64,000 nucleotides of DNA from Lactobacillus hamsteri DSM 5661 = JCM 6256 (GCF_000615445.1 NZ_BALY01000006.1:1-64000), one strand, 5' to 3'; positions 39,441-48,273 are shown, numbered from the stretch's first letter. Notes: a model not told the origin generated them from the sequence alone. Made by a program: numbers and translations.

Positions 39441-40278
39441 TAGCTCTCCTTGTTAGTTTTATAACTTGTTCCATCAAGAATTCAACTGTTAATGGACCCA
39501 CGCCACCTGGAACAGGGGTAATATAGCTAGCTTTAGGTGCAACGCTATCAAAATCAACATCCCCAACTAAATGTCCATTAACATGATTAATACCAACATC
39601 AATGACAATAACACCGTCTTTAACCATATCAGCTGTTACCAAACCGGCTTGTCCAGCAGCTGAAACAACGACATCCGCATTTTTAGTATATTGAGATAAG
39701 TTCTTAGTTTCTAAATGCAAAATCGAAACTGTAGCATCTCTTTCAAGCATAAGCGCAGCAACTGGCTTGCCTACAATGTTGCTACGTCCGATGACTACAA
39801 CATCTTTACCCTTTAAATCAATATTATAATGATCTAAAAGAGCAAGAATGCCGTCAGCAGTTGCTGGTTCAACAAAATGATTTCCTTGCCACAAACGACC
39901 AATGTTGCTTGGAGTTAAACCATCAACATCTTTTTCGGGATCAATTCTTTCAAGTACGCGATCAACATTAATTTGCTTAGGGGCTGGTAATTGTACCATT
40001 ACGCCATATACTTTTGGATCAGCATTCAATTTATCAATTAAGGCCAATAAATCTTCTTCTTTTTCATCTTCTGGCAACTGGTAAATTTTTTGAATTATTC
40101 CTACGCTTTCTGCACGGCGCTTTTTTGTACGTACGTAAATTTTGCTGGCTTTATTGTCCCCTACATTAATTACGCAAAAAAGAGGTGTTATCCCCTGCGC
40201 TTTTAAATCCTTAACCTTTTCTTTAAGTTTTTCTGCTCTTAAATTTGCGAAAGCTTTACCATCAAGAATTTTTCCCAT
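39424..40278 (-). CDS. folD: Bifunctional methylenetetrahydrofolate dehydrogenase/cyclohydrolase
   Basis: 284 residues with YVRTKKRRAESVGI (catalytic Lys region), MVQLPAPKQI, GRSNIVGKPVA and TPVPGGVGPLTV. Supplies 10-formyl-THF for purine synthesis and for fmt. Follows nusB across a terminator. Confidence 0.97.
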   Translation of the reverse strand: MGKILDGKAFANLRAEKLKEKVKDLKAQGITPLFCVINVGDNKASKIYVRTKKRRAESVGIIQKIYQLPEDEKEEDLLALIDKLNADPKVYGVMVQLPAPKQINVDRVLERIDPEKDVDGLTPSNIGRLWQGNHFVEPATADGILALLDHYNIDLKGKDVVVIGRSNIVGKPVAALMLERDATVSILHLETKNLSQYTKNADVVVSAAGQAGLVTADMVKDGVIVIDVGINHVNGHLVGDVDFDSVAPKASYITPVPGGVGPLTVEFLMEQVIKLTRRANGIRE

Positions 40279-40303
40279 TAAATCATTTCCTTTACTATCA
40301 AAA

Positions 40304-40331
40304 AATAGCCGGCAACATGCTGCCGGCTATT
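40304..40331 (-). terminator. Terminator after nusB
   Basis: AATAGCCGGCA / TGCCGGCTATT perfect stem with T run, 3 nt past the nusB stop. Confidence 0.9.
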
Positions 40332-40333
40332 AG

Positions 40334-40732
40334 TTATTGTTCAACAAAGTTTGCTAATACACCATTAATAAATGGTTTTGCCTTTGGATCAGCAAATTCA
40401 TCGCATAAGTTCAAAGCTTCGTTTACCGCTGCTTTTGGCTCAATTTCAGCACTATTTTTAATTTCATACAAAGCAACTTCTAAAATTGCTACTGTAATAG
40501 CACTAACACGATCTAATGTCCAACCTTTTTTAAGGTGAGCAGAAAGATCAGAATCGAGTTCTTCGCGCTTAAACATTACGCCTTCAATTAAAGTTTTTGA
40601 ATAGGCAGAAAGCTGCTTAAGATTAAGCGTTTCAACGATCTTAACTTCAACCTCTGCGGCAGTCAATTCTGGATCTTGATTAGCCAGAAAGATTGCTTGC
40701 ATAGCAACTTTACGACTTTCGTGTTGATTCAT
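40334..40732 (-). CDS. nusB: Transcription antitermination factor NusB
   Basis: 132 residues: ESRKVAMQAIFLANQD N-terminus and LRLKAAVNEALNLCDEFADPK-like C-terminal block typical of NusB. With NusE/S10 binds boxA RNA in rRNA transcription. Follows yqhY by 3 nt. Confidence 0.95.
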   Translation of the reverse strand: MNQHESRKVAMQAIFLANQDPELTAAEVEVKIVETLNLKQLSAYSKTLIEGVMFKREELDSDLSAHLKKGWTLDRVSAITVAILEVALYEIKNSAEIEPKAAVNEALNLCDEFADPKAKPFINGVLANFVEQ

Positions 40733-40735
40733 TAA

Positions 40736-41166
40736 TTACTCCTGATCGTCCTTTGGAAACAGTTCAGTTGTTTCATTTTCTTCAGTATCTTCATCTTCTG
40801 GAAATACTAAGCCAACAACGTGAATATTGATTGCTTTAAGTGTCAAATCTGTCATTTGAACCAATTGAGCTTTCAAAACCTTTTGCAATCCCATGCTATA
40901 GTCGGAACATTGACGCCAGATTCAACATATACATAAATATCAGCAACTAATTGACCATCTTCGTCAACAGCAACATTAACGCCTTTGCCATGGTCGCTAT
41001 GTCCTAATACTCTCTTGATGCCGGAGGTTAAATTACCGCGCATGCTGACCACGCCGTCAACTTTTTCGGCAGCAATTCCCAAAATGACTTCAAGGACACT
41101 TGGATCAATCTTAATTTGTTCGCCGTTTTCTTCACCACTAAGGAGAATCTTTGAACTATCTGCCAT
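40736..41166 (-). pseudogene. yqhY: yqhY, Asp23/Gls24 family protein, interrupted by a 1-nt frameshift
   Basis: From ATG 41166 the frame encodes the Asp23/Gls24 core (SVLEVILGIAAEKVDGVVSMRG, ADIYVYVESGVNVP) and then breaks at TIAWD. The following frame runs on with GLQKVLKAQLVQMTDLTL to an acidic tail and TAA at 40736. One extra A at about 40894 (GCATGG to GCAATGG) restores IAMGLQKVLK and a 143-residue protein. YqhY is linked to control of acetyl-CoA carboxylase in Bacillus. Conserved place between efp and nusB. Break probably reflects sequence error. Confidence 0.85.
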
Positions 41167-41183
41167 TTTTGTACCTCAAAAAA

Positions 41184-41753
41184 TTACTTATTTGCACGTG
41201 ATACGTAAGTACCGTCAGCAGTGTTAATAGTTAATACGTCACCTTCGTTAATGAAGAATGGTACGTTAACTACTAAGCCGGTTTCCATAGTAGCTGGCTT
41301 ACCACCACCTGAAGAAGTGTCACCCTTGATGTTAGGTTCAGTCTTAGCAACCTTAAGGTCAACAGTGTTAGGCAATTGAATACCTAAAGTTTCACCTTCG
41401 TGCATAATTACGTTAACTTCCATGTTTTCAAGCAAGTACTTACTTTCTTCCTTAACTTGTTCGTTAGGAATAGATAATTGATCGTAAGTGTTAGTATCCA
41501 TAAATACGTAACTTGAACCATCATTGTACAAGTATTGCATTGATTTAGTTTGAATATCTGCAGTTTCAACCTTAGCAGTTGAACGGAAAGTATTTTCTTG
41601 AACTGCACCAGTTCTCAAACTCTTAAGCTTTGAACGTACGAAAGCACTACCTTTACCTGGTTTTACGTGTTGGAATTCAACGATTCTCCACAAGTCATTA
41701 TTGTATTGAATGGTTAAACCGTTCTTGAATTCGTTAACTGAAATCATTGTCAT
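41184..41753 (-). CDS. efp: Translation elongation factor P
   Basis: 189 residues, three-domain [38 protein letters not shown] with the loop Lys in PGKG, and C-terminal [25 protein letters not shown]. Rescues ribosomes stalled at polyproline, relevant to synthesis of Pro-rich proteins. First ATG has GAGGG nine nt upstream. Confidence 0.97.
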   Translation of the reverse strand: MTMISVNEFKNGLTIQYNNDLWRIVEFQHVKPGKGSAFVRSKLKSLRTGAVQENTFRSTAKVETADIQTKSMQYLYNDGSSYVFMDTNTYDQLSIPNEQVKEESKYLLENMEVNVIMHEGETLGIQLPNTVDLKVAKTEPNIKGDTSSGGGKPATMETGLVVNVPFFINEGDVLTINTADGTYVSRANK

Positions 41754-41816
41754 AATATAAGTCCCTCATTTCTATATAATATATGTTACCAATTTGAGCG
41801 CCATTTGGCTATATTT

Positions 41817-42928
41817 TTACAGAGAAAGAAGTTCATCTTTTGGTAAATTCGATAAAGTTTCTGGTGTTTGATCATGAATCAAAATATCATCTTCAATTCT
41901 AACTCCGCCTTTGTTCGGTAAATAAATTCCTGGTTCAACCGTATGGACCATATTATTAACCAATTTTTCTTTTCCAAAAGGCAAAGCAGGTTGACATAAT
42001 TCATGAATTTCAAGTCCAATTCCATGACCTATGCCATGACCAAAATATTCACCATAGCCTTGCTCAGTAATATAATCACGAGCCGCTTTATCTACATCTT
42101 TTCCTGTATTACCGATAACGGCCGCTTCGATTCCACGGCGTTGAGCTTCATGAACAATATCATAAATTTTATGCATTTCTGCATCAACATTACCCAAAGC
42201 TACTGTTCTAGTAATATCAGCAGCGTAGCCATTATAAAAGCTTCCAAAGTCGATCACAATCATGTCGCCATCTTCAATTTTCTTGTCACTGGCAACTCCA
42301 TGTGCCCAAGCACTTCTAACGCCCGATGCTATAATTGTATCAAAATCTGGCCATCTCCGCCATTAACTTTAAATAAATAATCAAGTTTCGCACCAACTGT
42401 CCTTTCTCTAACGCCAGGCTTAATCATTGGCAGAATTGCTTTAAAGCTTTCCATAGAAATCTCAATTGCTTTACGTAAAGCTAAAATTTCAAGTTCATCT
42501 TTAACGTTTCTAACTTGTTCAACTAATTGTTCAGAAAAAATAAATTCAATACCTGGATTATCCTTCTTAAGTTGAGCAAAAACAGCTGCAGTCATGACAT
42601 CGGCTTCAACTAACACCTTTTTATAATTTGTCTTTTTCAAAGCCTTTGTTAATTCGCCAGCAACATCACTACTCTGTTGCATGATAACTGTCAATTCACC
42701 AGGAGCCTGAGCTTTAATTTGATCTGCAAAACGTGAATCTGAAAGCAAAATTCGTTCGCCATCTTTGCCTAAAATCAACTCTGCTTCTTCACCGGTAAAG
42801 TTGGTTAAATAGCGATAATTAGCCTGATTAATAATAATCATTGCATCCGCATTTTGCTTTTTAATCAAATCATCAACTCTCTTGATGCGATTATTAAGGA
42901 GCGCTAATAATTCTTGTGCCTTTTCCAT
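41817..42928 (-). pseudogene. pepP: Xaa-Pro aminopeptidase/dipeptidase (M24), interrupted by a 1-nt frameshift
   Basis: N-terminal creatinase-like domain from ATG 42928, then a break at GGDGQI. The next frame has the M24 metal site: VIDFGSFYNGYAADITRT (two Asp), HGIGHGIGLEIHE (His), TVEPGIYLPNKGGVRIEDD (Glu). Restoring one base at about 42350 (GGCCAGA to GGCCCAGA) joins them through GPDFDTIIASGVRSAWAHG and gives 370 residues. Cleaves Xaa-Pro bonds; Bacillus YqhT-like and syntenic with efp. Exact class (PepP versus PepQ) is uncertain. Confidence 0.87.
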
Positions 42929-42970
42929 TATGATCCCTTCTTTCTGCTTTTATATCATTATACAAAAAAA

Positions 42971-42995
42971 GACAAGAAGCACGTGGCTTCTTGTC
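42971..42995 (-). terminator. Terminator after rpmA
   Basis: GACAAGAAGC / GCTTCTTGTC stem with 5-nt loop and seven Ts on the minus strand. Confidence 0.9.
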
Positions 42996-43009
42996 TCCTA
43001 ATTTGCGTC

Positions 43010-43300
43010 TTACTTAGCTTCGTCAGCTGGGATAACAGAAACTTGCTTTCTGAACTTACCAAGACGTTCAAACTTAACAACACCGTTTACCAATGCAAAC
43101 AAAGTGTCATCTCCACCTTGACCTACGTTTTGGCCTGGGTGAATCTTAGTACCACGTTGACGGTAGATAATTGAACCTGCGTGGATTTCTTGACCGTCAC
43201 CAACTTTAGCGCCTAAACGACGACCAGCTGAGTTACGACCGTTGGCAGTAGAACCGCCACCCTTGTGGTGGGCAAATAACTTCAAACCTAAAATATTCAT
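43010..43300 (-). CDS. rpmA: 50S ribosomal protein L27
   Basis: 96 residues from the second of two near ATGs (43300), which lies 8 nt after GAGGTG. Has the Firmicutes N-terminal extension M-N-I-L-G-L-K-L-F before A-H-H-K-G-G-G-S; in Staphylococcus an equivalent extension is removed by the Prp protease to expose the peptidyl-transferase-reaching tail. The prp gene usually sits between rplU and rpmA, but here only about 18 bp separate them. Confidence 0.95.
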   Translation of the reverse strand: MNILGLKLFAHHKGGGSTANGRNSAGRRLGAKVGDGQEIHAGSIIYRQRGTKIHPGQNVGQGGDDTLFALVNGVVKFERLGKFRKQVSVIPADEAK

Positions 43301-43318
43301 TATCATTTCACCTCTGAA

Positions 43319-43630
43319 TTAAGCTTCAATCTTTTCAACTGTAACCTTAGTGTAAGGTTGACGGTGACCATACTTACTGTGTGAGTGCTTCTTTGGCTTG
43401 TACTTGAAAGTTACAACCTTCTTTTCCTTGCCTTGCTTTTCAACTTTAGCAGTAACCTTAGCGCCATCTACTAAAGGAGCACCAACTTTAACATCCTTGC
43501 CATCTGAAACAAGAATAACTTGGTCAAAGGTAACTTCCTTACCTTCTTCTACATCAAGCTTTTCTACAAATACGCTGTCGCCTTCGGCAACTTTGTATTG
43601 CTTACCACCGGTCTTAATAATTGCGTACAT
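43319..43630 (-). CDS. rplU: 50S ribosomal protein L21
   Basis: 103 residues from ATG 43630, with GGAGG upstream; a longer frame to 43735 covers the structured leader and is not coding. [14 protein letters not shown] and the C-terminal [17 protein letters not shown] are diagnostic. Operon rplU-rpmA. Confidence 0.96.
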   Translation of the reverse strand: MYAIIKTGGKQYKVAEGDSVFVEKLDVEEGKEVTFDQVILVSDGKDVKVGAPLVDGAKVTAKVEKQGKEKKVVTFKYKPKKHSHSKYGHRQPYTKVTVEKIEA

Positions 43631-43635
43631 TTGTA

Positions 43636-43745
43636 CACCTCCGAAAAAAATACTTAGACTCGCCAATCGGGGCGTCTTTTTCCTAAAAGAACTTCTTGCC
43701 TCGAAATGTGCGGTTGCAGATGTGGAGGTCTCCACAAATACAACT
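43636..43745 (-). promoter_or_regulatory. L21 ribosomal protein leader
   Basis: About 110 nt 5' untranslated region with a hairpin GTGGAGACCTCCAC near the start and GACGCCCCGATTGGCGAGTC before the ribosome site. Position and structure fit the Firmicutes L21 leader through which L21 represses its own mRNA. Confidence 0.65.
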
Positions 43746-43750
43746 CTTAT

Positions 43751-43779
43751 AGTTTACTACCATAATTACAATTTTTCAA
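43751..43779 (-). promoter_or_regulatory. Promoter of rplU-rpmA
   Basis: Minus-strand TTGAAA (43774-43779), 17 bp, TAAACT (43751-43756). Confidence 0.6.
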
Positions 43780-43788
43780 CGAAAAAAG

Positions 43789-44628
43789 TTAGATTCCCCA
43801 ACGTCCGCCGTGAACTTTGGAAACATTGGAAGAAATAATAAAGGCATCCGGATCGATTTCATGAATTTTACTAATTAAAAAGCCATATTCATTGCGATCA
43901 ACAACAATTAATAATTGCTGTTTCTTGTCATCACTATAACCACCAACTACGTCATAAATTGTGAGGCCTTGGTAGTCTTTTTGAAGCTTTTTACGAATTT
44001 CTTCCAGTTTTTCATTACTCATGATTCTAACTTGATATTTCTTGTCAAAGCCAGTTTCAATATAGTTCATGGTAATTGCAGTCACTAATTGTGAAAAAGC
44101 AGCTAAGAAGAATGCGTTCCAGCCATCAACAAAAATGTTCAAGAAAATAACAATCATATCAATTCCAAGCAAGCCGATTGCAGGATCGATATAAAAGTAT
44201 TTTTTGAAAATCATTGGAAATACTGTCGTACCACCACTTGAAGCATTCACTCGATAAAGAAGCGAAACTCCTAATCCCATTAATGCTCCACCATAAATAA
44301 CGGCAAGCAAGTCACTTTCTACAACTTTAAAACTTGGCGTAATTTCCATTAAAAATGGCAAAATCAAACTACCTAATGCAATATTTCGCGTTGTAGTTTT
44401 TCCCAAGAAAATCCATGCAATTATCAGCATCAATACGTTTACTACAAATACCGTAATTGGTCGGTCAATGCCCCAAACAGCATCAACTAGAATTGAAATT
44501 CCTGTTGTACCCCCAGCGGCAATATTAATTGGACCGTAGAAGAAGTTAATTGAGATAGCTACAATTTCAAGTGCGATTAAAAAAATTAGCCATCTAAGCC
44601 AAGAACGTTTTTTAATGTTTTCTGTCAT
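43789..44628 (-). CDS. YitT-family membrane protein (DUF161/DUF2179)
   Basis: 279 residues: five or six membrane segments (SINFFYGPINIAAGGTTGISILVD, SLLYRVNASSGGTTVF) then a cytoplasmic DUF2179 domain with VDRNEYGFLISKIHEIDPDAFII. Family-wide function is not established. AAAGGA site before ATG 44628. Downstream of the rplU leader on the same strand side, with its own promoter region containing TATAAT. Confidence 0.88.
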   Translation of the reverse strand: MTENIKKRSWLRWLIFLIALEIVAISINFFYGPINIAAGGTTGISILVDAVWGIDRPITVFVVNVLMLIIAWIFLGKTTTRNIALGSLILPFLMEITPSFKVVESDLLAVIYGGALMGLGVSLLYRVNASSGGTTVFPMIFKKYFYIDPAIGLLGIDMIVIFLNIFVDGWNAFFLAAFSQLVTAITMNYIETGFDKKYQVRIMSNEKLEEIRKKLQKDYQGLTIYDVVGGYSDDKKQQLLIVVDRNEYGFLISKIHEIDPDAFIISSNVSKVHGGRWGI

Positions 44629-44716
44629 ATGAGCGTCCTTTCTTTTAGTTAGTAATTATATTCTAACTATTTTTAGCTATCCATGGCAACTGAATTACAG
44701 AAACATAAGAAATTAT

Positions 44717-46075
44717 TTATTTTTGTATTTTGTAATCAATAGATTGATTGCCTTCATATGCCGGAAGTCCCATTTCCGCACGATAAAGTGCTCTTTCAAA
44801 TGATTGATATCCCTTGCTAGAACTTACTGCAAATTTCGCACCGTATTTGCTGGCAAATTCACGAATGTTCCAAGTTGAATCATGAGCGGCAAAGGCGGTA
44901 ACTAAAATTACGATATCCAAATCTTTAATTTGATTTTCCATAACCTTCTTTTTGCCTTCAAAAGCATCAATTGGAATTGGAATCCCATTATAGCGAGTTA
45001 CAATTCCTTCTAGCATAGCTTCATTTTGATTATCGCCAATCGCAATTCCGACTCTTTGATAATGAAGATCCATATCTAGCTTGCTTAATTCTTCATTATT
45101 TTCTGATTTATCTTTATCCTTTTTCTTCTTTGCAGCATTACTATGCTTAGGCGGATCAACTTGATAAATCCAACGAATTTGTACAGCATCAGCAGGGTTC
45201 TTTTTCAAGCGGACATCCCCTGTATACCAAGCTAAATCAACGATTGATCCATCCTCCAAATGAATATTTTCTCCCTGATAATAACTTGAATCGACAGGAA
45301 TAGTTACTGCTTTGCCACGAATTCGTAATTTTTCGCCGCGAATATTGCGAGTAATTGCCAATTGTCCCTGCTTACCTTGGACAACAGCATATTTAAAGTC
45401 TTCAATCTGATCATAATCACGAGTTCTCAATTTTCTAAAACCGACAACTCGTAAGATTTCGGCTTCATAATTTTGATTAGTATTATCTTCCAACGCTTCA
45501 ACAATATCGCCACTCTTTAAATTTAATGAATGAATTTGTGATTCTTTAACTGTATATACCGTCTCACCATTATCATTAATTAAATCTGCACCTGAAACCA
45601 ATCGAATAATTGTATAACGTTCACCCTTACGATAATCGCGTTTGGGCTTGGGAGCTGATTTCATTGCTTCTTTGAAAATCTTAGAATTCACTGCATCTTT
45701 TGTTTCAATTGATTTTTGAATAGCTTGATCAAGCTGCCCCAACTCAGTACCAAACTTTTTGCCGACTCCCGGAATAAAAGTTAATTTATGAAGAGCTGAC
45801 AAAGATGTATTTTTTGCAGCCGGGTCACCGGGAGTTTCAATTAATTTAGTTAATCCCCGCAAAAATTGTTTTATTTCCTTATTATATGCATTATTTTGTG
45901 CAATACTTGCCGTATTCGCCGGCTTTTTCGTCTTCTTAGTACTTGTAGCAGTTTTATCATTATCTGCCATTGCGACAATAGTCTTAATGGCTGCCAAACT
46001 ATTTTCTAAACTCTTATCATCACTATCTGTTTTTAATAAAATTCTTTTAATATTATTTCTATAATCAAACATCAT
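44717..46075 (-). CDS. DUF2325 domain protein, function unknown
   Basis: 452 residues. N-terminal helical region with Lys/Thr-rich linker; a middle beta-rich part; C-terminal DUF2325-like Rossmann module (LDIVILVTAFAAHDSTWNIREFASKYGAKFAVSSSKGYQSFERALYRAE). A segment FIPGVGKKFGTELGQLD near residue 100 resembles a helix-hairpin-helix. No signal peptide or membrane helix, so probably cytoplasmic. Seen widely in lactobacilli to my knowledge; role unknown. The second of the two tandem ATGs (46072) has better spacing from GGTGAA. Confidence 0.75.
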   Translation of the reverse strand: MMFDYRNNIKRILLKTDSDDKSLENSLAAIKTIVAMADNDKTATSTKKTKKPANTASIAQNNAYNKEIKQFLRGLTKLIETPGDPAAKNTSLSALHKLTFIPGVGKKFGTELGQLDQAIQKSIETKDAVNSKIFKEAMKSAPKPKRDYRKGERYTIIRLVSGADLINDNGETVYTVKESQIHSLNLKSGDIVEALEDNTNQNYEAEILRVVGFRKLRTRDYDQIEDFKYAVVQGKQGQLAITRNIRGEKLRIRGKAVTIPVDSSYYQGENIHLEDGSIVDLAWYTGDVRLKKNPADAVQIRWIYQVDPPKHSNAAKKKKDKDKSENNEELSKLDMDLHYQRVGIAIGDNQNEAMLEGIVTRYNGIPIPIDAFEGKKKVMENQIKDLDIVILVTAFAAHDSTWNIREFASKYGAKFAVSSSKGYQSFERALYRAEMGLPAYEGNQSIDYKIQK

Positions 46076-46269
46076 TTCACCAGCTTTTTAAAAAATCGTT
46101 CTTAATAGCACTATTATATACTTACTTTTAATAATTAAAAATATCGATTCATTATTAAAGCAGATAAGTTGTCCAAATGAAAAAGACCTTCAACATCTGA
46201 TACAATCCCACTAAAGTGGACAATTGAAATACATAAAGTATTCAATTATTCACGAAGGTGGGATTTTTT

Positions 46270-46998
46270 ATGTCTAGAAAAAGCAAGTATTCATTTAAAC
46301 AAAAGAAATGGGCCGTTGAACAGTACTTGAATGGAAAGATGAGTGCTGTTGAAATATCCAGACAACTTAAGATGCCAGGAAAATACGGAAAAGATCAAGT
46401 AACCACATGGGCTCACCGATATCAAAGCAGCCAGGATGCTTTCTTAAGCAATGCCAAATATAATGCGCATTACTCTAAAGAATTCAAAGAAAAAGTTGTG
46501 CAGGAATACTTAAACGGCAATGGATCGCTGCTTTCTTTAGCCAACAAGTATGGGATTAGAAGTCAAGAAACAGTAAGAAAATGGGTTTCCAAGTATAATA
46601 GTCATATAGAAAATCGGGACTATGATCCCCATCCGGAGGCCCATATGACTAAAGCAAGAAGAAAAACTTCCCAGCCAGAAAGAATCAAAATTGTTCAGTG
46701 CTGTCTTGATCACGACAAGAACTATTCACAAACCGCGGCTAAATTCAAATGCTCTTATCAACAAGTTTATAGCTGGACACAAAAATATCTAGCTGACGGT
46801 GAGGCTGGCTTAGCAGATAAACGAGGCAAACGCAAGCAGCCAGAAGAACTTAGTGAGCTAGATTTAGCCAACCGCAGAATCAAAGAGCTGGAACGAAGGC
46901 TGAAAGAGGAACAAGCCAAGAATGAATTCCTAAAAAAATTAGATCAACTAGAAAGGATGTGCTTGCCGGACAGCCAAAATATAGACAAGCCGCAATAA
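46270..46998 (+). CDS. IS3-family transposase OrfA
   Basis: 242 residues from ATG 46270, seven nt after AAGGTGGG; an upstream GTG at 46258 lies inside that site. Contains three helix-turn-helix modules in tandem (YSFKQKKWAVEQYLNGK, YSKEFKEKVVQEYLNG, PERIKIVQCCLDHDKNYSQTAAKF), each followed by a W-rich segment, then a coiled coil ending ELERRLKEEQAKNEFLKKL. Longer than usual OrfA because of the repeated HTH. Binds the element ends. A slippery A-AAA-AAA (46932-46938) permits -1 frameshifting into OrfB. Confidence 0.92.
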   Translation: MSRKSKYSFKQKKWAVEQYLNGKMSAVEISRQLKMPGKYGKDQVTTWAHRYQSSQDAFLSNAKYNAHYSKEFKEKVVQEYLNGNGSLLSLANKYGIRSQETVRKWVSKYNSHIENRDYDPHPEAHMTKARRKTSQPERIKIVQCCLDHDKNYSQTAAKFKCSYQQVYSWTQKYLADGEAGLADKRGKRKQPEELSELDLANRRIKELERRLKEEQAKNEFLKKLDQLERMCLPDSQNIDKPQ

Positions 46999-47999
46999 AG
47001 AAACGCTGGAAAATAGAAACATATCAACTAATTCATGATTGCCATCAAAAATACAATTGGAAGATTGATCTAATGTGCCGGTGGGCTAAAATAGCCCGCT
47101 CAGCCTATTACAAATATTTTGATCCTCAACGTCAATCTAGTCAGCGTGATGAGCGAGATAAAAGGATTGAAGCTAAAATTATCGAAATAGCTCAGTCTAA
47201 CAACAGTCTGTTCGGGACGGAAAAAATGACTATGGCTGTTAATCGCCAAATGCCTGATGAAAAGCCAGTTTATCATAAAACTGTTTACCGCTTGATGCGC
47301 ATTAACGGCATCAGCTCCCAAAAGCCCAGATATCAGAAGCCTAAATTCAAGCATACAACGCCTGAGAAGACAGCCGAAAACAAACTAAAGAGAAACTTTA
47401 ATGCTTCTAAGCCTAACGAAAAATGGTGTACGGATATCACCGAGATCACTGCTCCTAACTTGCCTAAGGCATATCTTTGCACGATCTTTGATCTTTATGA
47501 TCGATACCCTGTAGGTTATGCAATCAGTAAGCGCAACGATACTGCCTTGGTTCAATCAGCTTATAAGCAAGCCATTAAAGCTTATCCGAATGCCCACCCG
47601 CTCTTTCATAGCGATCGCGGCTTTCAATTCACTCGTGCGCCTTTCCAAAATCAGTTAGAAAAGCAAGGCATGATCCAATCTATGTCGCGTGTTGGCTGCT
47701 GTATTGACAACGGTCCAATGGAGGGCTGGCAAGGCATCATTAAAGAAATGCGGGTTGTTCTTCATTCTCAACCAGCGAGCTATGATGAGCTTAATGCTTC
47801 TATCTGCAAGACTATTGACTATTACATTAATGAGGATCCACAGAAACGTTTTAATGGGCTAACAGCTGGTGAAATGCGAAGAGAAGCACTTAAAGACAAT
47901 ATCAAGAGTTGTCCTATTGCACCAAATCATCGAATTGAAAGATACTGGCAAAAGATACACGAAAAGAAAATTAAAGAAGCTAAAAAAATCCTCAGCTGA
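46959..47999 (+). CDS. IS3-family transposase OrfB (DDE integrase domain)
   Basis: 346 residues. HTH_21 region then rve core with DD(35)E: Asp in NEKWCTDITEIT, Asp in HSDRGFQF, and Glu in NGPMEGWQG, 35 residues after the second Asp. Intact, so the element may be active. The frame is -1 to OrfA; it could be made as a fusion of about 576 residues by slippage at the A7 run, or from the GTG at 46959 with GAAAGGA upstream. Confidence 0.93.
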   Translation: MLAGQPKYRQAAIKKRWKIETYQLIHDCHQKYNWKIDLMCRWAKIARSAYYKYFDPQRQSSQRDERDKRIEAKIIEIAQSNNSLFGTEKMTMAVNRQMPDEKPVYHKTVYRLMRINGISSQKPRYQKPKFKHTTPEKTAENKLKRNFNASKPNEKWCTDITEITAPNLPKAYLCTIFDLYDRYPVGYAISKRNDTALVQSAYKQAIKAYPNAHPLFHSDRGFQFTRAPFQNQLEKQGMIQSMSRVGCCIDNGPMEGWQGIIKEMRVVLHSQPASYDELNASICKTIDYYINEDPQKRFNGLTAGEMRREALKDNIKSCPIAPNHRIERYWQKIHEKKIKEAKKILS

Positions 48000-48093
48000 T
48001 TAATAATCAACTGAGGACTAAAAATTTTATGTAATTCTACTGTCTACTTGACAGGGAATGTATCAATCGTTGAAGATCTTTTGGAATTTTTAA

Positions 48094-48273
48094 TTAAGCT
48101 CTCCATTCACCGTTATTGCCGTATGAATGCTTGCCTAATTCATTAATAATAACGTGGATATGTTCCTTAGGAGCACCAGTATCGTTATGAACTGCGTCGG
48201 TAACATCCTTCATTAACTTAGTTAATTGTTCATCGGTTCTGCCCTTAATTAATTCAATATGTACAAATGGCAT
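48094..48273 (-). CDS. 4-oxalocrotonate tautomerase family protein
   Basis: 59 residues, too short for a default gene call. [16 protein letters not shown] has the family's catalytic Pro as residue 2 (amino-terminal after Met removal), and the small beta-alpha-beta subunit ends [11 protein letters not shown]. Tautomerises enol/keto substrates in related enzymes; the substrate here is unknown. AAGGAGA site. 34 bp after the ECF gene, possibly cotranscribed. Its terminator is split by the IS. Confidence 0.9.
   Translation of the reverse strand: MPFVHIELIKGRTDEQLTKLMKDVTDAVHNDTGAPKEHIHVIINELGKHSYGNNGEWRA

Larger units (their letters stand above)
46198..48065 (+). mobile_element. Complete IS3-family (IS150-type) insertion sequence
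   Basis: 1868 bp bounded by imperfect inverted ends of about 30 bp (left TGATACAATCCCACTAAAGT; right end complement TGATACATTCCCTGTCAAGT) and flanked by a 3-bp direct repeat ATC (46195-46197 and 48066-48068). Encodes OrfA and OrfB with a -1 overlap. Higher GC than surroundings. Inserted precisely in the loop of a terminator: removing it rejoins AAAAGACCTTCAAC-ATC-GTTGAAGATCTTTT. Confidence 0.93.

Noticed and set aside
42003-42380. 125-codon plus-strand frame over the Xaa-Pro peptidase
   Set aside because: Antisense shadow across the frameshift site; no independent support.
46258-46269. GTG 46258 as OrfA start
   Set aside because: It sits inside the ribosome binding site; ATG 46270 has proper spacing.
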